The notes below the pieces were generated by a model that did not search any database, was not told the origin of the DNA, and worked only from the letters and a program-made list of their open reading frames with translations. A stretch of 64,000 nt of DNA from NCBI GenBank assembly GCA_014584345.1, contig JACTNB010000005.1, positions 1 to 64,000 of the forward strand, written 5' to 3'. This document shows, piece by piece, positions 1 to 8,305 of this stretch. This DNA comes from Planctomycetota bacterium (lineage in GTDB: Bacteria > Planctomycetota > Planctomycetia > Planctomycetales > Planctomycetaceae). Both the position numbers and the translations under genes were made by a program. The stretch's first letter is position 1; every line of letters begins with the position of its first letter.

Positions 1-87
1 GAGAATGCGGTCGCGTGGAAATGGAGTTCGGCCCGGTGGTATGAACAACATCGGACCGTGGGAATTCCTATCGAATGGCCAGGGTAA
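1..87 (+). CDS. RAYT/IS200-like transposase, C-terminal fragment (cut by window start)
   Basis: Frame 1 is open from the first base and ends at TAA (85-87), giving a 28-residue tail. It contains WKWSSARWY followed by RTVGIPIEW. From memory of the family, this tail ends REP-associated tyrosine transposases of the Y1/IS200-like type that are common in planctomycetes. The catalytic HUH and Tyr motifs lie outside the window, so it cannot be judged whether the gene is intact. A REP-like palindrome sits 3 kb downstream, which fits the family's association with such repeats. The family call rests on the terminal motif only. Confidence 0.6.
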   Translation, partial: ENAVAWKWSSARWYEQHRTVGIPIEWPG

Positions 88-133
88 ACCTCTTGTGACC
101 GCGTCCCACCGGTAGCCGCTACCGCGTCAACCG

Positions 134-1111
134 GTGCCACCCGCCGGGGAGGCCTATTACCGGGGCTACGAACAGTACCATCCGCTCCACAATCTCGCTG
201 CACCCACCATCACTCCCCCACCGAGTGCCCCCCCGAGCAACGCCGGGACTGAGCCCAGTCCTTACAGCAACAGTATTTATAAGTTTTTTGGCGAAAATGT
301 CATTCGCCCCAGTTTCGGAGACGACTTTTTAGCAAACGGAAGCGATCTTGCCGTCTATGGAACTTATTGGGCCACTGGCATGGCAGGTGGCTTGCTGGCA
401 TATTTTGGTGGCGCCGCCATTATTTCCACCAGTACAATTTACGGTGCGGCAGGTAACGGGGCCTTGTGGGGTGGTATTGAATACCTGACCATCGGCGGTA
501 TCATGGAGATCGGGAGCGGCGGCCTCGTTCCCGACATGACGCTGGAAGGCCTGGCCAGCAGCGTCGCCTTCGGCGGCATCATCGGAGGCGGCGGAAAATA
601 TCTGATCGATCCAATCATGGGTCTGGCCGGTAATATTGTCCGTAAAGTCGATGACGCGGTGGAAGCAGTTGATGAAATTCTTGATAGCACAAGACGAGTT
701 AGTGGACAGACAGGTTTCAAGGACAGTGCCAGGCTTAATCGCAGTGAGCTGACAAAACTGAAGCTTAAAGCAAAAGAGTTAGGTGTTACATTCGTGAAAA
801 ATGCAGATGACTATATGCATAAAATTGGACTAGGCGATAATGTGCGCGGTGCATTTGATTTCGAAACTGGTGCTATTTATTTGCGTAAGGGAGCTACTGC
901 TTACGAAGCGTTTCACGAAATGGCTCATGCACAACAATGGGCTTCGATTGGCAGAGAAGCATACATAGGGCTTGGAAAATATGCACGTGAGTCACACGTT
1001 TTTCAGGAAATCTGGAAAAATCGTTCACAATTTTCGAAAGCCGAGTTACAGCATGCTATTGACTACATGCGTGACATTAGAGAATTATTCCAATTAGGGA
1101 GAATCGACTAG
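134..1111 (+). CDS. Orphan RHS-type C-terminal toxin, zincin-like metallopeptidase domain
   Basis: A 325-residue protein with a GTG start; an in-frame stop at 113-115 blocks any upstream RHS core. Residues 1-50 are Pro-rich. Residues about 70-175 are Gly/Ala-rich and hydrophobic, like the pretoxin linkers of polymorphic toxins. The C-terminal 150 residues carry FHEMAHAQQW, an HExxH zinc site (His261, Glu262, His265), resembling the Tox-MPTase family of RHS toxin tips. Base composition changes inside the gene: it is GC-rich to about 660 and clearly AT-richer afterwards, so the toxic tip and pretoxin have different histories. A small ORF follows 2 bases after the stop, as an immunity gene would. 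No secretion or RHS shell is attached, so this may be a displaced tip kept for recombination rather than an active effector. The toxin role is inferred. Confidence 0.6.
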   Translation: MPPAGEAYYRGYEQYHPLHNLAAPTITPPPSAPPSNAGTEPSPYSNSIYKFFGENVIRPSFGDDFLANGSDLAVYGTYWATGMAGGLLAYFGGAAIISTSTIYGAAGNGALWGGIEYLTIGGIMEIGSGGLVPDMTLEGLASSVAFGGIIGGGGKYLIDPIMGLAGNIVRKVDDAVEAVDEILDSTRRVSGQTGFKDSARLNRSELTKLKLKAKELGVTFVKNADDYMHKIGLGDNVRGAFDFETGAIYLRKGATAYEAFHEMAHAQQWASIGREAYIGLGKYARESHVFQEIWKNRSQFSKAELQHAIDYMRDIRELFQLGRID

Positions 1112-1113
1112 GT

Positions 1114-1359
1114 ATGACTACGAATATAACTCAAGCACAAGCAATTGAACTTGCACGTCAGAAGATATTGGCACTCGATTATCGTGTCTGTCAAACAGAG
1201 CCAGAAGTAATCCGTAAAGATAGACATATGCGGCTAGACCGAAAATTATCGGGTTGGCTTGTTGTTTTCGATCTTGATGTCTGTAAATCATTAGACCCCA
1301 ACAATCTTATGATAGAGGTCTATGATGATGGAAGGGTACATATTCCAGACCATCTTTAG
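1114..1359 (+). CDS. Putative cognate immunity protein, 81 aa
   Basis: The ATG lies 2 bases after the toxin stop, so the two are probably translated together. The 81-residue product is small, soluble and mixed-charge. It has an N-terminal helix-like stretch, a single GWLVVFDLD strand segment and a C-terminal IEVYDDGRVHIPDHL. This layout resembles short YrhB/Imm35-like immunity proteins, but the match is weak. The AT-rich composition is the same as the toxin tip and unlike the rest of the window, which argues that toxin tip and immunity gene moved as a unit. The name rests mostly on position. Confidence 0.5.
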   Translation: MTTNITQAQAIELARQKILALDYRVCQTEPEVIRKDRHMRLDRKLSGWLVVFDLDVCKSLDPNNLMIEVYDDGRVHIPDHL

Positions 1360-1439
1360 TGAAATCATTGGGCCGAGAATGAATATCCTGGGTAGAGCGG
1401 CAAGTCCTGGTTTGTCACCGCAGCCAGTATCTGGGGGCG

Positions 1440-1539
1440 GTCCTCGAAATCACCACCGAAAAGGGGACGGTCGAAGCGACAGCTTACCATCCCTTCTGGG
1501 TTGTGGACGGACATGATCTGGAAAATCGGCCGCGGGTGG
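1440..1539 (+). pseudogene. HINT/pretoxin domain remnant of an RHS protein
   Basis: From 1440 the third frame reads VLEITTEKGTVEATAYHPFW and then VVDGHDLENRPRV. The pattern of a Thr-Val-x-x-T segment, then HPFWV, then a DG turn is that of the C-terminal part of HINT (intein-like) domains found in RHS proteins just before the toxin. There is no start codon or upstream domain in frame, and a frame change seems to occur near 1435, because GKSWFVTAAS is readable just upstream in another frame. The fragment is cut at 1540 by the left end of the insertion sequence. Confidence 0.55.
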
Positions 1540-1557
1540 CACCCAACGCCGTTAACC
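1540..1557 (+). repeat. IS left terminal inverted repeat
   Basis: CACCCAACGCCGTTAACC, the exact reverse complement of 3010-3027. The match stops on both sides of these 18 bases. Confidence 0.92.
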
Positions 1558-2928
1558 TTAGTGTTTTTGTTGCTGTATGATTCTTTGGGCGCGTTGTTTT
1601 TGTTGGGCCGTGGCCGGGATGATCAGCGGGATTCCGGTGGGGGGGTTGGTCCTTTTTCGCGGTGTCCCGCGACTTTTCTTGGACTTGCGAGCATAGCCGT
1701 CGGTCACTGCGGTGGACAGCCGCTCGACCAGGCGGTCAGTCGGTTCGCAGGGATGTTGCCAGTCGCGAATCCACCGCCGGAAGATTCTCAGCACCGCCGC
1801 GCAGCTGCGACGGTGCGGACTGTGGCCAGCGCCGATCAGCTGCGCGGTCGCGTACAGAGAGATCGCCCACATGCCCGCCAGCGACCAAGCCAGTTCGGTC
1901 TCGACCGCTGCTGCAGTTCGGCTGCGCAATTTGTCCCGGCCGAATGTCTCTTTGAGGTCGCGGTAGTAGACTTCATTCCCCCAGCGGCGACGGTATAACT
2001 GCAGCAGCCCAGCATCACTGACGTCACGTTTGGGCACATTGGTGAGCACATGCATCATGCCCTTGCCCTCATGGAACACGGCCATCCGCAGCATGAGCGG
2101 CTCCTGGTGTTGCCGCGCCTGTTTGTCGGGCCACAGCCAGACCGTCTGCTGGTATTCGCGGGCATAACCGAGCTGTGTGAGGAGCCGCACATTGCCGCCG
2201 ACACGAATCAACACGTCGCGGCCACTGTCCAAAATGGTCCGCAGCACGTCGTAACCGACGAAGCCGGCGTCGGCGGTGAGCAACACATCGCCGGGCAGCC
2301 CGGCCAGCATCTCGCTCAGATGCCGCCGCTCGCTGTCGTCGGACGGGCCGAACCGCCAGTCCCAGACCAGTCCCGTACCCGCATGCCAAATCGTAGTCAA
2401 CAGCAGTTGAGGAAGATTCGCTTTGCGTTGGCTGGCGCGCGTGGTGGTCCGGTGACGCCGACGTGTGCCCGGTTTGCGCGTCGGGGCGTACTGGGCCTCC
2501 AACGCCTGTGTGCGCGGCAGCCGGATGTGCGTGCCATCGATACACATCACGACACGCCCGGCGATGTGCCAGTGTTCGGCACATTCGACTTGCATCCGCG
2601 AACGAAACGTCACCTGAATCGCGGCCAGCAACCGTTCACTCCAGCGGTTGAGCAACTTCAGAAACGCCTGATAACTGCCCGCCACATCCCCCACAACAGC
2701 GTTGATCGCCAAGCCGATGCGGCGCGAATTTTTGAACCGCTCGCCCAGCGTGGATTCGTCCGAGCAGGCCCAAAGCAGCGCGACGCTGGCCAGCAGACGG
2801 GGTGTCCAGGTACACTGGTGTTTCCAGCAGACGGCCGAGAAATCACAGCCTTCGAGCAGCCAGACAATCGCGGCCCGCAGTTCGTCGAGGCGGCGTGTGG
2901 GGAGAGTGGATTCGTCTCGATGTGGCAC
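1558..2928 (-). CDS. IS4-family DDE transposase
   Basis: A 456-residue transposase. The first catalytic Asp is in MCIDGTHIRLP and the second in LLTADAGFVGYD. The Glu region is YRRRWGNEVYYRDLK, which fits the IS4 signature Y-(2)-R-(3)-E-(6)-K exactly. The C-terminus is Lys/Arg/Gln-rich, suited to DNA binding. The reading frame is uninterrupted and the terminal repeats are perfect, so the element looks recent and possibly active. The start at 2928 leaves a short leader inside the right repeat. Confidence 0.93.
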   Translation of the reverse strand: MPHRDESTLPTRRLDELRAAIVWLLEGCDFSAVCWKHQCTWTPRLLASVALLWACSDESTLGERFKNSRRIGLAINAVVGDVAGSYQAFLKLLNRWSERLLAAIQVTFRSRMQVECAEHWHIAGRVVMCIDGTHIRLPRTQALEAQYAPTRKPGTRRRHRTTTRASQRKANLPQLLLTTIWHAGTGLVWDWRFGPSDDSERRHLSEMLAGLPGDVLLTADAGFVGYDVLRTILDSGRDVLIRVGGNVRLLTQLGYAREYQQTVWLWPDKQARQHQEPLMLRMAVFHEGKGMMHVLTNVPKRDVSDAGLLQLYRRRWGNEVYYRDLKETFGRDKLRSRTAAAVETELAWSLAGMWAISLYATAQLIGAGHSPHRRSCAAVLRIFRRWIRDWQHPCEPTDRLVERLSTAVTDGYARKSKKSRGTPRKRTNPPTGIPLIIPATAQQKQRAQRIIQQQKH

Positions 2929-3009
2929 AGCCGATTCCTTTCGGCAAGAGTTGGGGGTTCAGATACCAAACTCTGTGTCACATCGAGATTTGCGCCAAGA
3001 CCAATCCAC

Positions 3010-3027
3010 GGTTAACGGCGTTGGGTG
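3010..3027 (-). repeat. IS right terminal inverted repeat
   Basis: GGTTAACGGCGTTGGGTG on the plus strand, the exact reverse complement of 1540-1557. It lies about 80 bases upstream of the transposase start. Confidence 0.92.
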
Positions 3028-3182
3028 AGGTTGCTGGTAACGGAGATATCGTCAACGACGTCTTGTTTGCGTACAATGACTTTGGCCAATTGACCACGGA
3101 TTACCAATCGCACGAGGACGCCGTGAATCCCGCGACCACTCCTAAGGTCCAGTACACCTACGACGACGGGTCAGCAAGGTAG
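3027..3182 (+). pseudogene. RHS-repeat remnant
   Basis: Directly after the right end of the IS, the frame reads LFAYNDFGQLTTDYQ and then TTPKVQYTYDDGS before a TAG at 3180. Y-N-x-x-G-x-L and Y-x-Y-x-D-G-S are the core of RHS/YD repeats. There is no start of its own: the upstream part of the open frame is IS sequence. It belongs to the shell region that should lie upstream of the HINT domain, yet here it lies downstream of a HINT scrap, so gene order is scrambled. Confidence 0.7.
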
Positions 3183-3202
3183 GTCAGGCTGTGCCTGACG
3201 GG
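3178..3202. repeat. REP-like palindrome
   Basis: Contains GTCAGGC-TGT-GCCTGAC (3183-3199), a perfect 7-bp inverted repeat with a 3-base loop, preceded by GGTAG and followed by GGG. The form is typical of short REP elements moved by RAYT transposases, and a RAYT-like tail is at 1-87. Only one copy of this exact type was seen in the window. Confidence 0.5.
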
Positions 3203-3228
3203 ATTGGGCGATGAATTTCAATTGGAAG

Positions 3229-3268
3229 GAAAAGGGGGCTGTATCCCTGGTATTGAAAGTACAGCCCC
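3229..3268 (-). terminator. Likely intrinsic terminator of clpB
   Basis: Plus strand 3235-3243 (GGGGCTGTA) pairs perfectly with 3260-3268 (TACAGCCCC) around a 16-base loop. On the minus strand this hairpin follows the clpB stop by about 25 bases and is followed by a short run of T. Confidence 0.55.
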
Positions 3269-3293
3269 GCGCGTCCGCGGGTCGTTTGCTCGC

Positions 3294-5936
3294 TCAGTTA
3301 TGGTCGAAGGTAAATTCTCCGTGTTGTTCGTCCACGCGTATTTTTGAACCTTCGGGAAATTCTCCCGACAGAATGGCGTTGGCCAGCGCGTTTTGGAGAC
3401 GGTTCTGTATGACACGCTTGAGTGGACGCGCCCCGTAGTGTGGGTCGTATCCTTCCTGGGCGATCAACTGACGCGCCCCTTCGGTCACCTCCAGGGTGTA
3501 GTCGTGTTCGGCCATCTGTTTTTCCAGTCGGCGGATCTGCAAGTCGACAATCTGGCGAATTTCATTCCGCCCCAGCGGATGGAATACGATCACCTCGTCC
3601 ACGCGATTCAGGAATTCCGGCAGGAAGTGCTTGCGCAACTGATCCATCGCGGCGTCCTTGACGGTTGCATCGTCCAATTGCCCCGCCAGTTCCATGATCT
3701 GCCGCGAACCAATGTTCGAGGTCATCACCACGATCGAGTTCGTGAAATCGACCGTGCGCCCCTTGCCGTCCGTCAAACGACCATCATCCAGAACCTGCAA
3801 CAGCACATTGAAGACATCGCGATGCGCCTTTTCGACTTCGTCCAGCAGGATCACGGAGTACGGCTGGCGACGCACCGCTTCCGTAAGCCGGCCCCCCTCT
3901 TCATAACCGACATAACCGGGAGGCGCCCCGATCAGGCGGGCTACGGAATGTTGCTCCATGAACTCGCTCATGTCGATGCGGACCATGTTCCGCTCGTCGT
4001 CGAATAAAAACTCCGCCAGTGCCTTGCAGAGTTCTGTCTTGCCTACGCCGGTGGGCCCCAGAAAGATGAACGAACCGATGGGCCGATTCTTGTCCTGCAG
4101 GCCTGAACGCGAACGACGCACCGCGTTCGAAACCGCCGAAACCGCCTCGGTCTGGTTGATCATCCGGCTATGCAGCCCGTCTTCCATCCGCAGCAATTTC
4201 TGACGCTCCGTCTGCAGCATGCGGCTGACGGGCACTCCCGTCCAGGTGCTCACGATGTGCGCGATTTCGTCGGGCCCAACTTCGGTCCGCAACAGTCTCG
4301 GCTTAGGCTCCTCGGCCGAGACGTCCGCCGCATCCCCTTCCGCTGCTTCCCGCGCGAGTTGTTCCCGCAGTTTCTTACGCTGGTTGTCGAGGACGAATAG
4401 CTGCTGGTAGTCCTGTTCGTCGACAATTTGCCCATAGGCCTGTTTTTCGCGAACGGCCGCTTCCATTTGAGAGTACTGCAGTTCCACCTGTTCGAGTTCC
4501 TGGCGACTCCCCTTGACGTCGCCCAGACCCAGTTTTTCCGCCTCCCATTGTTCGTTGAGTTCCGCGAGTTGCCGTTTCACTTCCTCCATTTCGCCGCGGA
4601 CTTCCTGCCGCTCCTTCTCCGCATGTTCTTCCTTTTCCTCTTCGAGCTGGCGGGCGGCCAGTTCGAGGCGCGTCAGGCGGCGCTGCAGCACATCGATTTC
4701 CGTCGGGACGCTGTGCAATTCCATTGCCACCCGGGCAGCCGCCTCGTCCACCAGGTCGATCGCCTTATCGGGCAGGAACCGGTCGTTGATGTAACGATCG
4801 GACAGTGTCGCCGCGGCGTCCAGGGCGGCATCGCGAATCTTGATGTTGTGATGCTTTTCGTAGCGTTCCTTGAGCCCCCGCAGAATGGCAATGGTGTCTT
4901 CCACGCTCGGCTCGTGGACGGACACGGGCTGAAAGCGGCGTTCCAGGGCCGCATCTTTTTCGATGTACTTGCGGTATTCATCCAGGGTGGTGGCCCCCAC
5001 GCAGTGCAGTTCGCCCCGTGCCAGGGCTGGTTTCAGCAGATTCGAGGCATCCATCGAACCTTCCGCCGCCCCCGCCCCCACCACGGTGTGCAATTCGTCG
5101 ATGAACAGAATGATTTGTCCGTTCGACTCTTCGACGTCGCGCAGCACCGCCTTGAGGCGGTCTTCGAATTCGCCACGATATTTCGCCCCCGCCACCAGCG
5201 CCCCCATGTCCAGGGCGATAACCCGCTTGTCCTTCAACACCTGGGGCACGTCCCCCAGCACGATGCGATGGGCCAGTCCCTCGACTATCGCGGTCTTGCC
5301 CACGCCCGGCTCGCCGATCAACACGGGGTTGTTCTTGCGGCGGCGCGACAGCACCTGCACCACACGGCGAATTTCGGAATCCCGCCCGATCACCGGATCG
5401 ATCTTCCCCTGTCGCGCCAACGAAACCAGATCCTTGCCGTAACGCTCGAGGGCCTGATATTTCGCTTCCGGGTTCTGGTCGGTAACCGATTGACTCCCCC
5501 GCACGGACTGCAGCGCGGTCAAAATATCCTGCGAGGTTACGCCGTTGAGTTCCAGCAGCCGTTTCGGTTGATCGTTATATTCCGCCAGCGCCAGCAGCAG
5601 ATGTTCCGTCGAAACATACTGGTCGCGCATCGTGTCGGCCTGCGCTTGCGCCTTCTCCAGCACGTCCATGAACGCTCGCGAGGCGGAGGCCTGGCCACCC
5701 GTTCCCGAAACCGAGGGCAAACGCTTCAGTTCGCCTTCGACGATCGTTTTCAACTGGGGTTGATTGGCACCAATTTTCTGGAGCAGCGGCTTGACGATGC
5801 CGTCCGCCTCTTCGAGCAAGGCCGCCAGCAGATGCAGCGGTTGCAGTTGCTGATGATTCCGCTGTTCCGCGATCCGTTGCGCATTCTGGACGGCTTCCTG
5901 CGCCTTGATGGTCAGTTTTTCCATGCGAAATGCCAT
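3294..5936 (-). CDS. clpB: ATP-dependent disaggregase ClpB
   Basis: 880 residues, close to the usual ClpB length. Domains in order: Clp N-terminal repeats (about 1-145); AAA+ module 1 with Walker A GEPGVGKT; a long coiled-coil M-domain (about 400-525, Glu/Lys/Arg-rich), which distinguishes ClpB from ClpA/C; AAA+ module 2 with GPTGVGKT and an arginine-finger region near FLNRVDE; and a C-terminal small domain. It works with DnaK to extract polypeptides from aggregates in the cytoplasm. dnaK lies 180 bases upstream on the same strand, with a terminator-like hairpin between them, so clpB may be transcribed by read-through and from its own promoter. Confidence 0.98.
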   Translation of the reverse strand: MAFRMEKLTIKAQEAVQNAQRIAEQRNHQQLQPLHLLAALLEEADGIVKPLLQKIGANQPQLKTIVEGELKRLPSVSGTGGQASASRAFMDVLEKAQAQADTMRDQYVSTEHLLLALAEYNDQPKRLLELNGVTSQDILTALQSVRGSQSVTDQNPEAKYQALERYGKDLVSLARQGKIDPVIGRDSEIRRVVQVLSRRRKNNPVLIGEPGVGKTAIVEGLAHRIVLGDVPQVLKDKRVIALDMGALVAGAKYRGEFEDRLKAVLRDVEESNGQIILFIDELHTVVGAGAAEGSMDASNLLKPALARGELHCVGATTLDEYRKYIEKDAALERRFQPVSVHEPSVEDTIAILRGLKERYEKHHNIKIRDAALDAAATLSDRYINDRFLPDKAIDLVDEAAARVAMELHSVPTEIDVLQRRLTRLELAARQLEEEKEEHAEKERQEVRGEMEEVKRQLAELNEQWEAEKLGLGDVKGSRQELEQVELQYSQMEAAVREKQAYGQIVDEQDYQQLFVLDNQRKKLREQLAREAAEGDAADVSAEEPKPRLLRTEVGPDEIAHIVSTWTGVPVSRMLQTERQKLLRMEDGLHSRMINQTEAVSAVSNAVRRSRSGLQDKNRPIGSFIFLGPTGVGKTELCKALAEFLFDDERNMVRIDMSEFMEQHSVARLIGAPPGYVGYEEGGRLTEAVRRQPYSVILLDEVEKAHRDVFNVLLQVLDDGRLTDGKGRTVDFTNSIVVMTSNIGSRQIMELAGQLDDATVKDAAMDQLRKHFLPEFLNRVDEVIVFHPLGRNEIRQIVDLQIRRLEKQMAEHDYTLEVTEGARQLIAQEGYDPHYGARPLKRVIQNRLQNALANAILSGEFPEGSKIRVDEQHGEFTFDHN

Positions 5937-6077
5937 GTGTGCGTTGCTCCCGGAAGAGGAGGCCGAGGGGGGATGGGAAACTCATCTGCGACGACCACAC
6001 CCCCGCGCGACTCCACCCGAGAGCCGCGCGAAGGGAACGTGATATCTCTGCTTGCCGGGGGCGATACCCCACGGCTG

Positions 6078-6107
6078 AAAAAATACCCCGGAAGGTGATT
6101 TCCGGGG
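6078..6107 (-). terminator. Intrinsic terminator between dnaK and clpB
   Basis: Plus strand 6086-6093 (CCCCGGAA) pairs with 6100-6107 (TTCCGGGG). On the minus strand the hairpin lies just after the dnaK stop and runs into TATTTTTT. Strong stem plus T-run, so dnaK transcripts should end largely here. Confidence 0.8.
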
Positions 6108-6116
6108 CAGGGGAGG

Positions 6117-8024
6117 TTATTCCTTCTTTTCGAATTCGGCGTCGATCACCTCTTCGCCGCTCGATCCTGCCGAGCCATCGGAGGCCGCGCCTCCTCCCGG
6201 CTCCCCGCTGGCCTGCGCTTCGTACATCGCTTTGGACAGGGCATGCGAGGCCTGGGTCAATTCCTCGATGGCCGACTTGATGCGATCGACATCGTCGGTC
6301 TGCTCGGCTTCGCGGACCTTGGCAATCGAGGCTTCCAGTGCCGACTTCGAGGCTTCGTCGAGTTTGTCGGCATGTTCCTTGATCAGTTTTTCCGTGTCGT
6401 ACGCCATGTTCGAGGCCTGATTGCGAATGGTGGCCAGTTCGCGTTTTTTCTTGTCTTCGTCGGCGTGCAACTCGGCATCCTTGCGCATCTTTTCGATTTC
6501 GGTCTCGGAAAGTCCGCTCGAGTTATCGATTTTGACGGTCTGTTCCTTGCCCGTTGCCTTGTCCTTGGCGCTCACGCTGAGGATCCCGTTCTTGTCGATA
6601 TCGAATTTCACTTCGATCTGGGGCACGCCCCGCGGGGCAGGGGGAATCCCGTCCAGATTGAATTCGCCCAGCAGGCGGTTGTCGCCCGCCATCGGGCGTT
6701 CTCCCTGAAACACGCGGACGGTCACTGCCGTCTGACTGTCGGAAGCGGTCGAGAAGGTTTCCTTCTTTTCAAAGGGAATCGTTGTATTGCGTTCGATTAA
6801 TCGGGTCATCACACCCCCCTCGGTTTCAATCCCCAGGGAAAGTGGAGTGACGTCGAGCAGCAGGATATCCTTGTATTCTCCCTGGCCGGCAATAATCGCT
6901 CCCTGAATGGCGGCCCCCACGGCCACCACTTCGTCCGGGTTCACTCCCTTATGCGGATCCTTGTTGAAGATCTTGCGCACCAGTTCCTGAACCTTGGGAA
7001 TTCGGGTGGAACCTCCCACCAGGACCACTTCGTCGATCTGCCCGGGATTTAACCCCGCATCCTTCAAGGCATCCATGACAGGTTTCCGGCAACGCTCGAC
7101 CAGATGGTCCACCAGACGCTCGAATTCCGAGCGGGAGATGGTCACCTGCAAATGCTTGGGTGCCCCCCCCTGCATGGTAATAAATGGCAGATTGATATCG
7201 GTCGACTGCGAAGAGGAAAGTTCCTTCTTGGCTTTTTCGGCGGCTTCCCGTAATCGCTGCAAGGCCATGGGATCCTTCCGCAGATCAACCCCTTCTTCCT
7301 TTTCGAATTTCTGGGCAATGTGGTCGATCAGCACTTCGTCGAAATCGTCACCACCGAGGTGCGTATCGCCGTTGGTGCTCAGCACCTGCACCAGTTCCGC
7401 GTCGACTTCCAGGATCGAAACATCGAAGGTTCCCCCGCCCAGGTCGAACACCGCGATTTTTTCGTCCTTTTTCTTCTCGAGGCCATATGCCAGGGCGGCG
7501 GCAGTTGGCTCGTTGACGATCCGCTCGACCTCCAACCCCGCAATTTGGCCGGCATCCTTGGTAGCCTGTCGCTGCGCGTCGTTGAAATAGGCCGGCACCG
7601 TAATCACGGCCTTGTTCACCTTATGCCCCAGATAACTTTCCGCCGCTTCCTTCAGTTTGAGCAGCACCTTGGCGGAAATTTCGGGCGGAGTGAATTCCTT
7701 GTCGTTGACACGCACCTTCACGTAATCCTGCGGTCCACCCGTCACCTGGTACGGCACAATTTTTTCCTCGGACCCGACCTCGTTGTGGCGCCGCCCCATG
7801 AATCGCTTGATGGAATAGATCGTGTTATGCGGATTGGTGACCGCCTGCCGCTTTGCTGGCTCGCCCACCAGCGTTTCTCCCTTGTCGGTGAAGGCTATCA
7901 CGCTCGGGGTGATGCGATTCCCTTCCAGGTTGGTAATCACCTTGGCTTCGCCCCCTTCCATCACGGCGACCACGGAGTTAGTCGTCCCCAGATCGATACC
8001 GATTACCTTACTGTCAACAGCCAT
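6117..8024 (-). CDS. dnaK: Molecular chaperone DnaK (Hsp70)
   Basis: 635 residues, the standard length. The N-terminal ATPase has phosphate-binding motifs near GIDLGTTNS and in the middle VFDLGGGTFD. The substrate domain begins after the linker LLLDVTPLSLGIE. A helical lid follows, and the C-terminus is acidic, ending EEVIDAEF. grpE, dnaJ and hrcA are not adjacent. A run GAAAGGG lies about 10 bases upstream of the ATG as ribosome-binding site. A weak sigma-32-like pair (TTTGAA then CCCCGC, short spacing) sits about 60 bases upstream on the minus strand; it is suggestive only. Two related palindromes lie 236-294 bases upstream. Confidence 0.98.
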   Translation of the reverse strand: MAVDSKVIGIDLGTTNSVVAVMEGGEAKVITNLEGNRITPSVIAFTDKGETLVGEPAKRQAVTNPHNTIYSIKRFMGRRHNEVGSEEKIVPYQVTGGPQDYVKVRVNDKEFTPPEISAKVLLKLKEAAESYLGHKVNKAVITVPAYFNDAQRQATKDAGQIAGLEVERIVNEPTAAALAYGLEKKKDEKIAVFDLGGGTFDVSILEVDAELVQVLSTNGDTHLGGDDFDEVLIDHIAQKFEKEEGVDLRKDPMALQRLREAAEKAKKELSSSQSTDINLPFITMQGGAPKHLQVTISRSEFERLVDHLVERCRKPVMDALKDAGLNPGQIDEVVLVGGSTRIPKVQELVRKIFNKDPHKGVNPDEVVAVGAAIQGAIIAGQGEYKDILLLDVTPLSLGIETEGGVMTRLIERNTTIPFEKKETFSTASDSQTAVTVRVFQGERPMAGDNRLLGEFNLDGIPPAPRGVPQIEVKFDIDKNGILSVSAKDKATGKEQTVKIDNSSGLSETEIEKMRKDAELHADEDKKKRELATIRNQASNMAYDTEKLIKEHADKLDEASKSALEASIAKVREAEQTDDVDRIKSAIEELTQASHALSKAMYEAQASGEPGGGAASDGSAGSSGEEVIDAEFEKKE

Positions 8025-8259
8025 GATTCAATGCCCTTTCGTGTGATTGTCAGCCGCCAGATTACAGGCGGGGTATTTATTCGAATTCAAATGAACCCAT
8101 CGCTTGAACTGCTGAAATTGCAGGGAAACGATGAAAAATGCGATTGCCTTGTTCTAATGCACATATCGTACCAATTGCCCCACAAACCTTCTCCGAGACG
8201 TCGCATTCATATATCTAGAAACAGGTTACAGAAAACGAGCCACGCAACAACGCAAGGGG

Positions 8260-8274
8260 GTGCCATTTTGGCAC
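8260..8274. promoter_or_regulatory. Palindrome 1 in the dnaK-pheA divergent region
   Basis: GTGCCA-TTT-TGGCAC, a perfect 6+3+6 inverted repeat. A second copy with the same TGCCA/TGGCA half-sites lies with its centre 45 bases away. Two matched dyads in a divergent promoter region suggest an operator pair; the regulator is unknown. Confidence 0.45.
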
Positions 8275-8305
8275 TGCTAAAAAAGTGCTCTCTCGTAAGC
8301 CGAGG

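Larger units (their letters stand above)
1540..3027 (-). mobile_element. Intact IS4-family insertion sequence, 1488 bp
   Basis: The element is bounded by perfect 18-bp terminal inverted repeats (1540-1557 and 3010-3027) and holds one transposase gene that fills it. The stop codon of the transposase directly abuts the left repeat. The flanks show no matching target-site duplication, and they are pieces of different parts of an RHS gene (HINT on the left, RHS repeat on the right). So the two ends probably no longer mark one simple insertion event. Confidence 0.9.

Noticed and set aside
1322..1516. 64-codon open frame after the immunity gene
   Set aside because: Another frame reads a HINT domain here, and this one has no features.
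1530..3036. Target-site duplication flanking the IS
   Set aside because: The bases left of 1540 and right of 3027 do not match.
8250..8266. Sigma-54 promoter for dnaK (TGGCAC then TTGC on the minus strand)
   Set aside because: The GG-GC spacing is 9, one short of the required 10, and the TGGCAC is part of the palindrome.
8240..8300. HrcA-type CIRCE element upstream of dnaK
   Set aside because: The sequence near AGTGCT does not form TTAGCACTC-N9-GAGTGCTAA; only partial half-sites are present.
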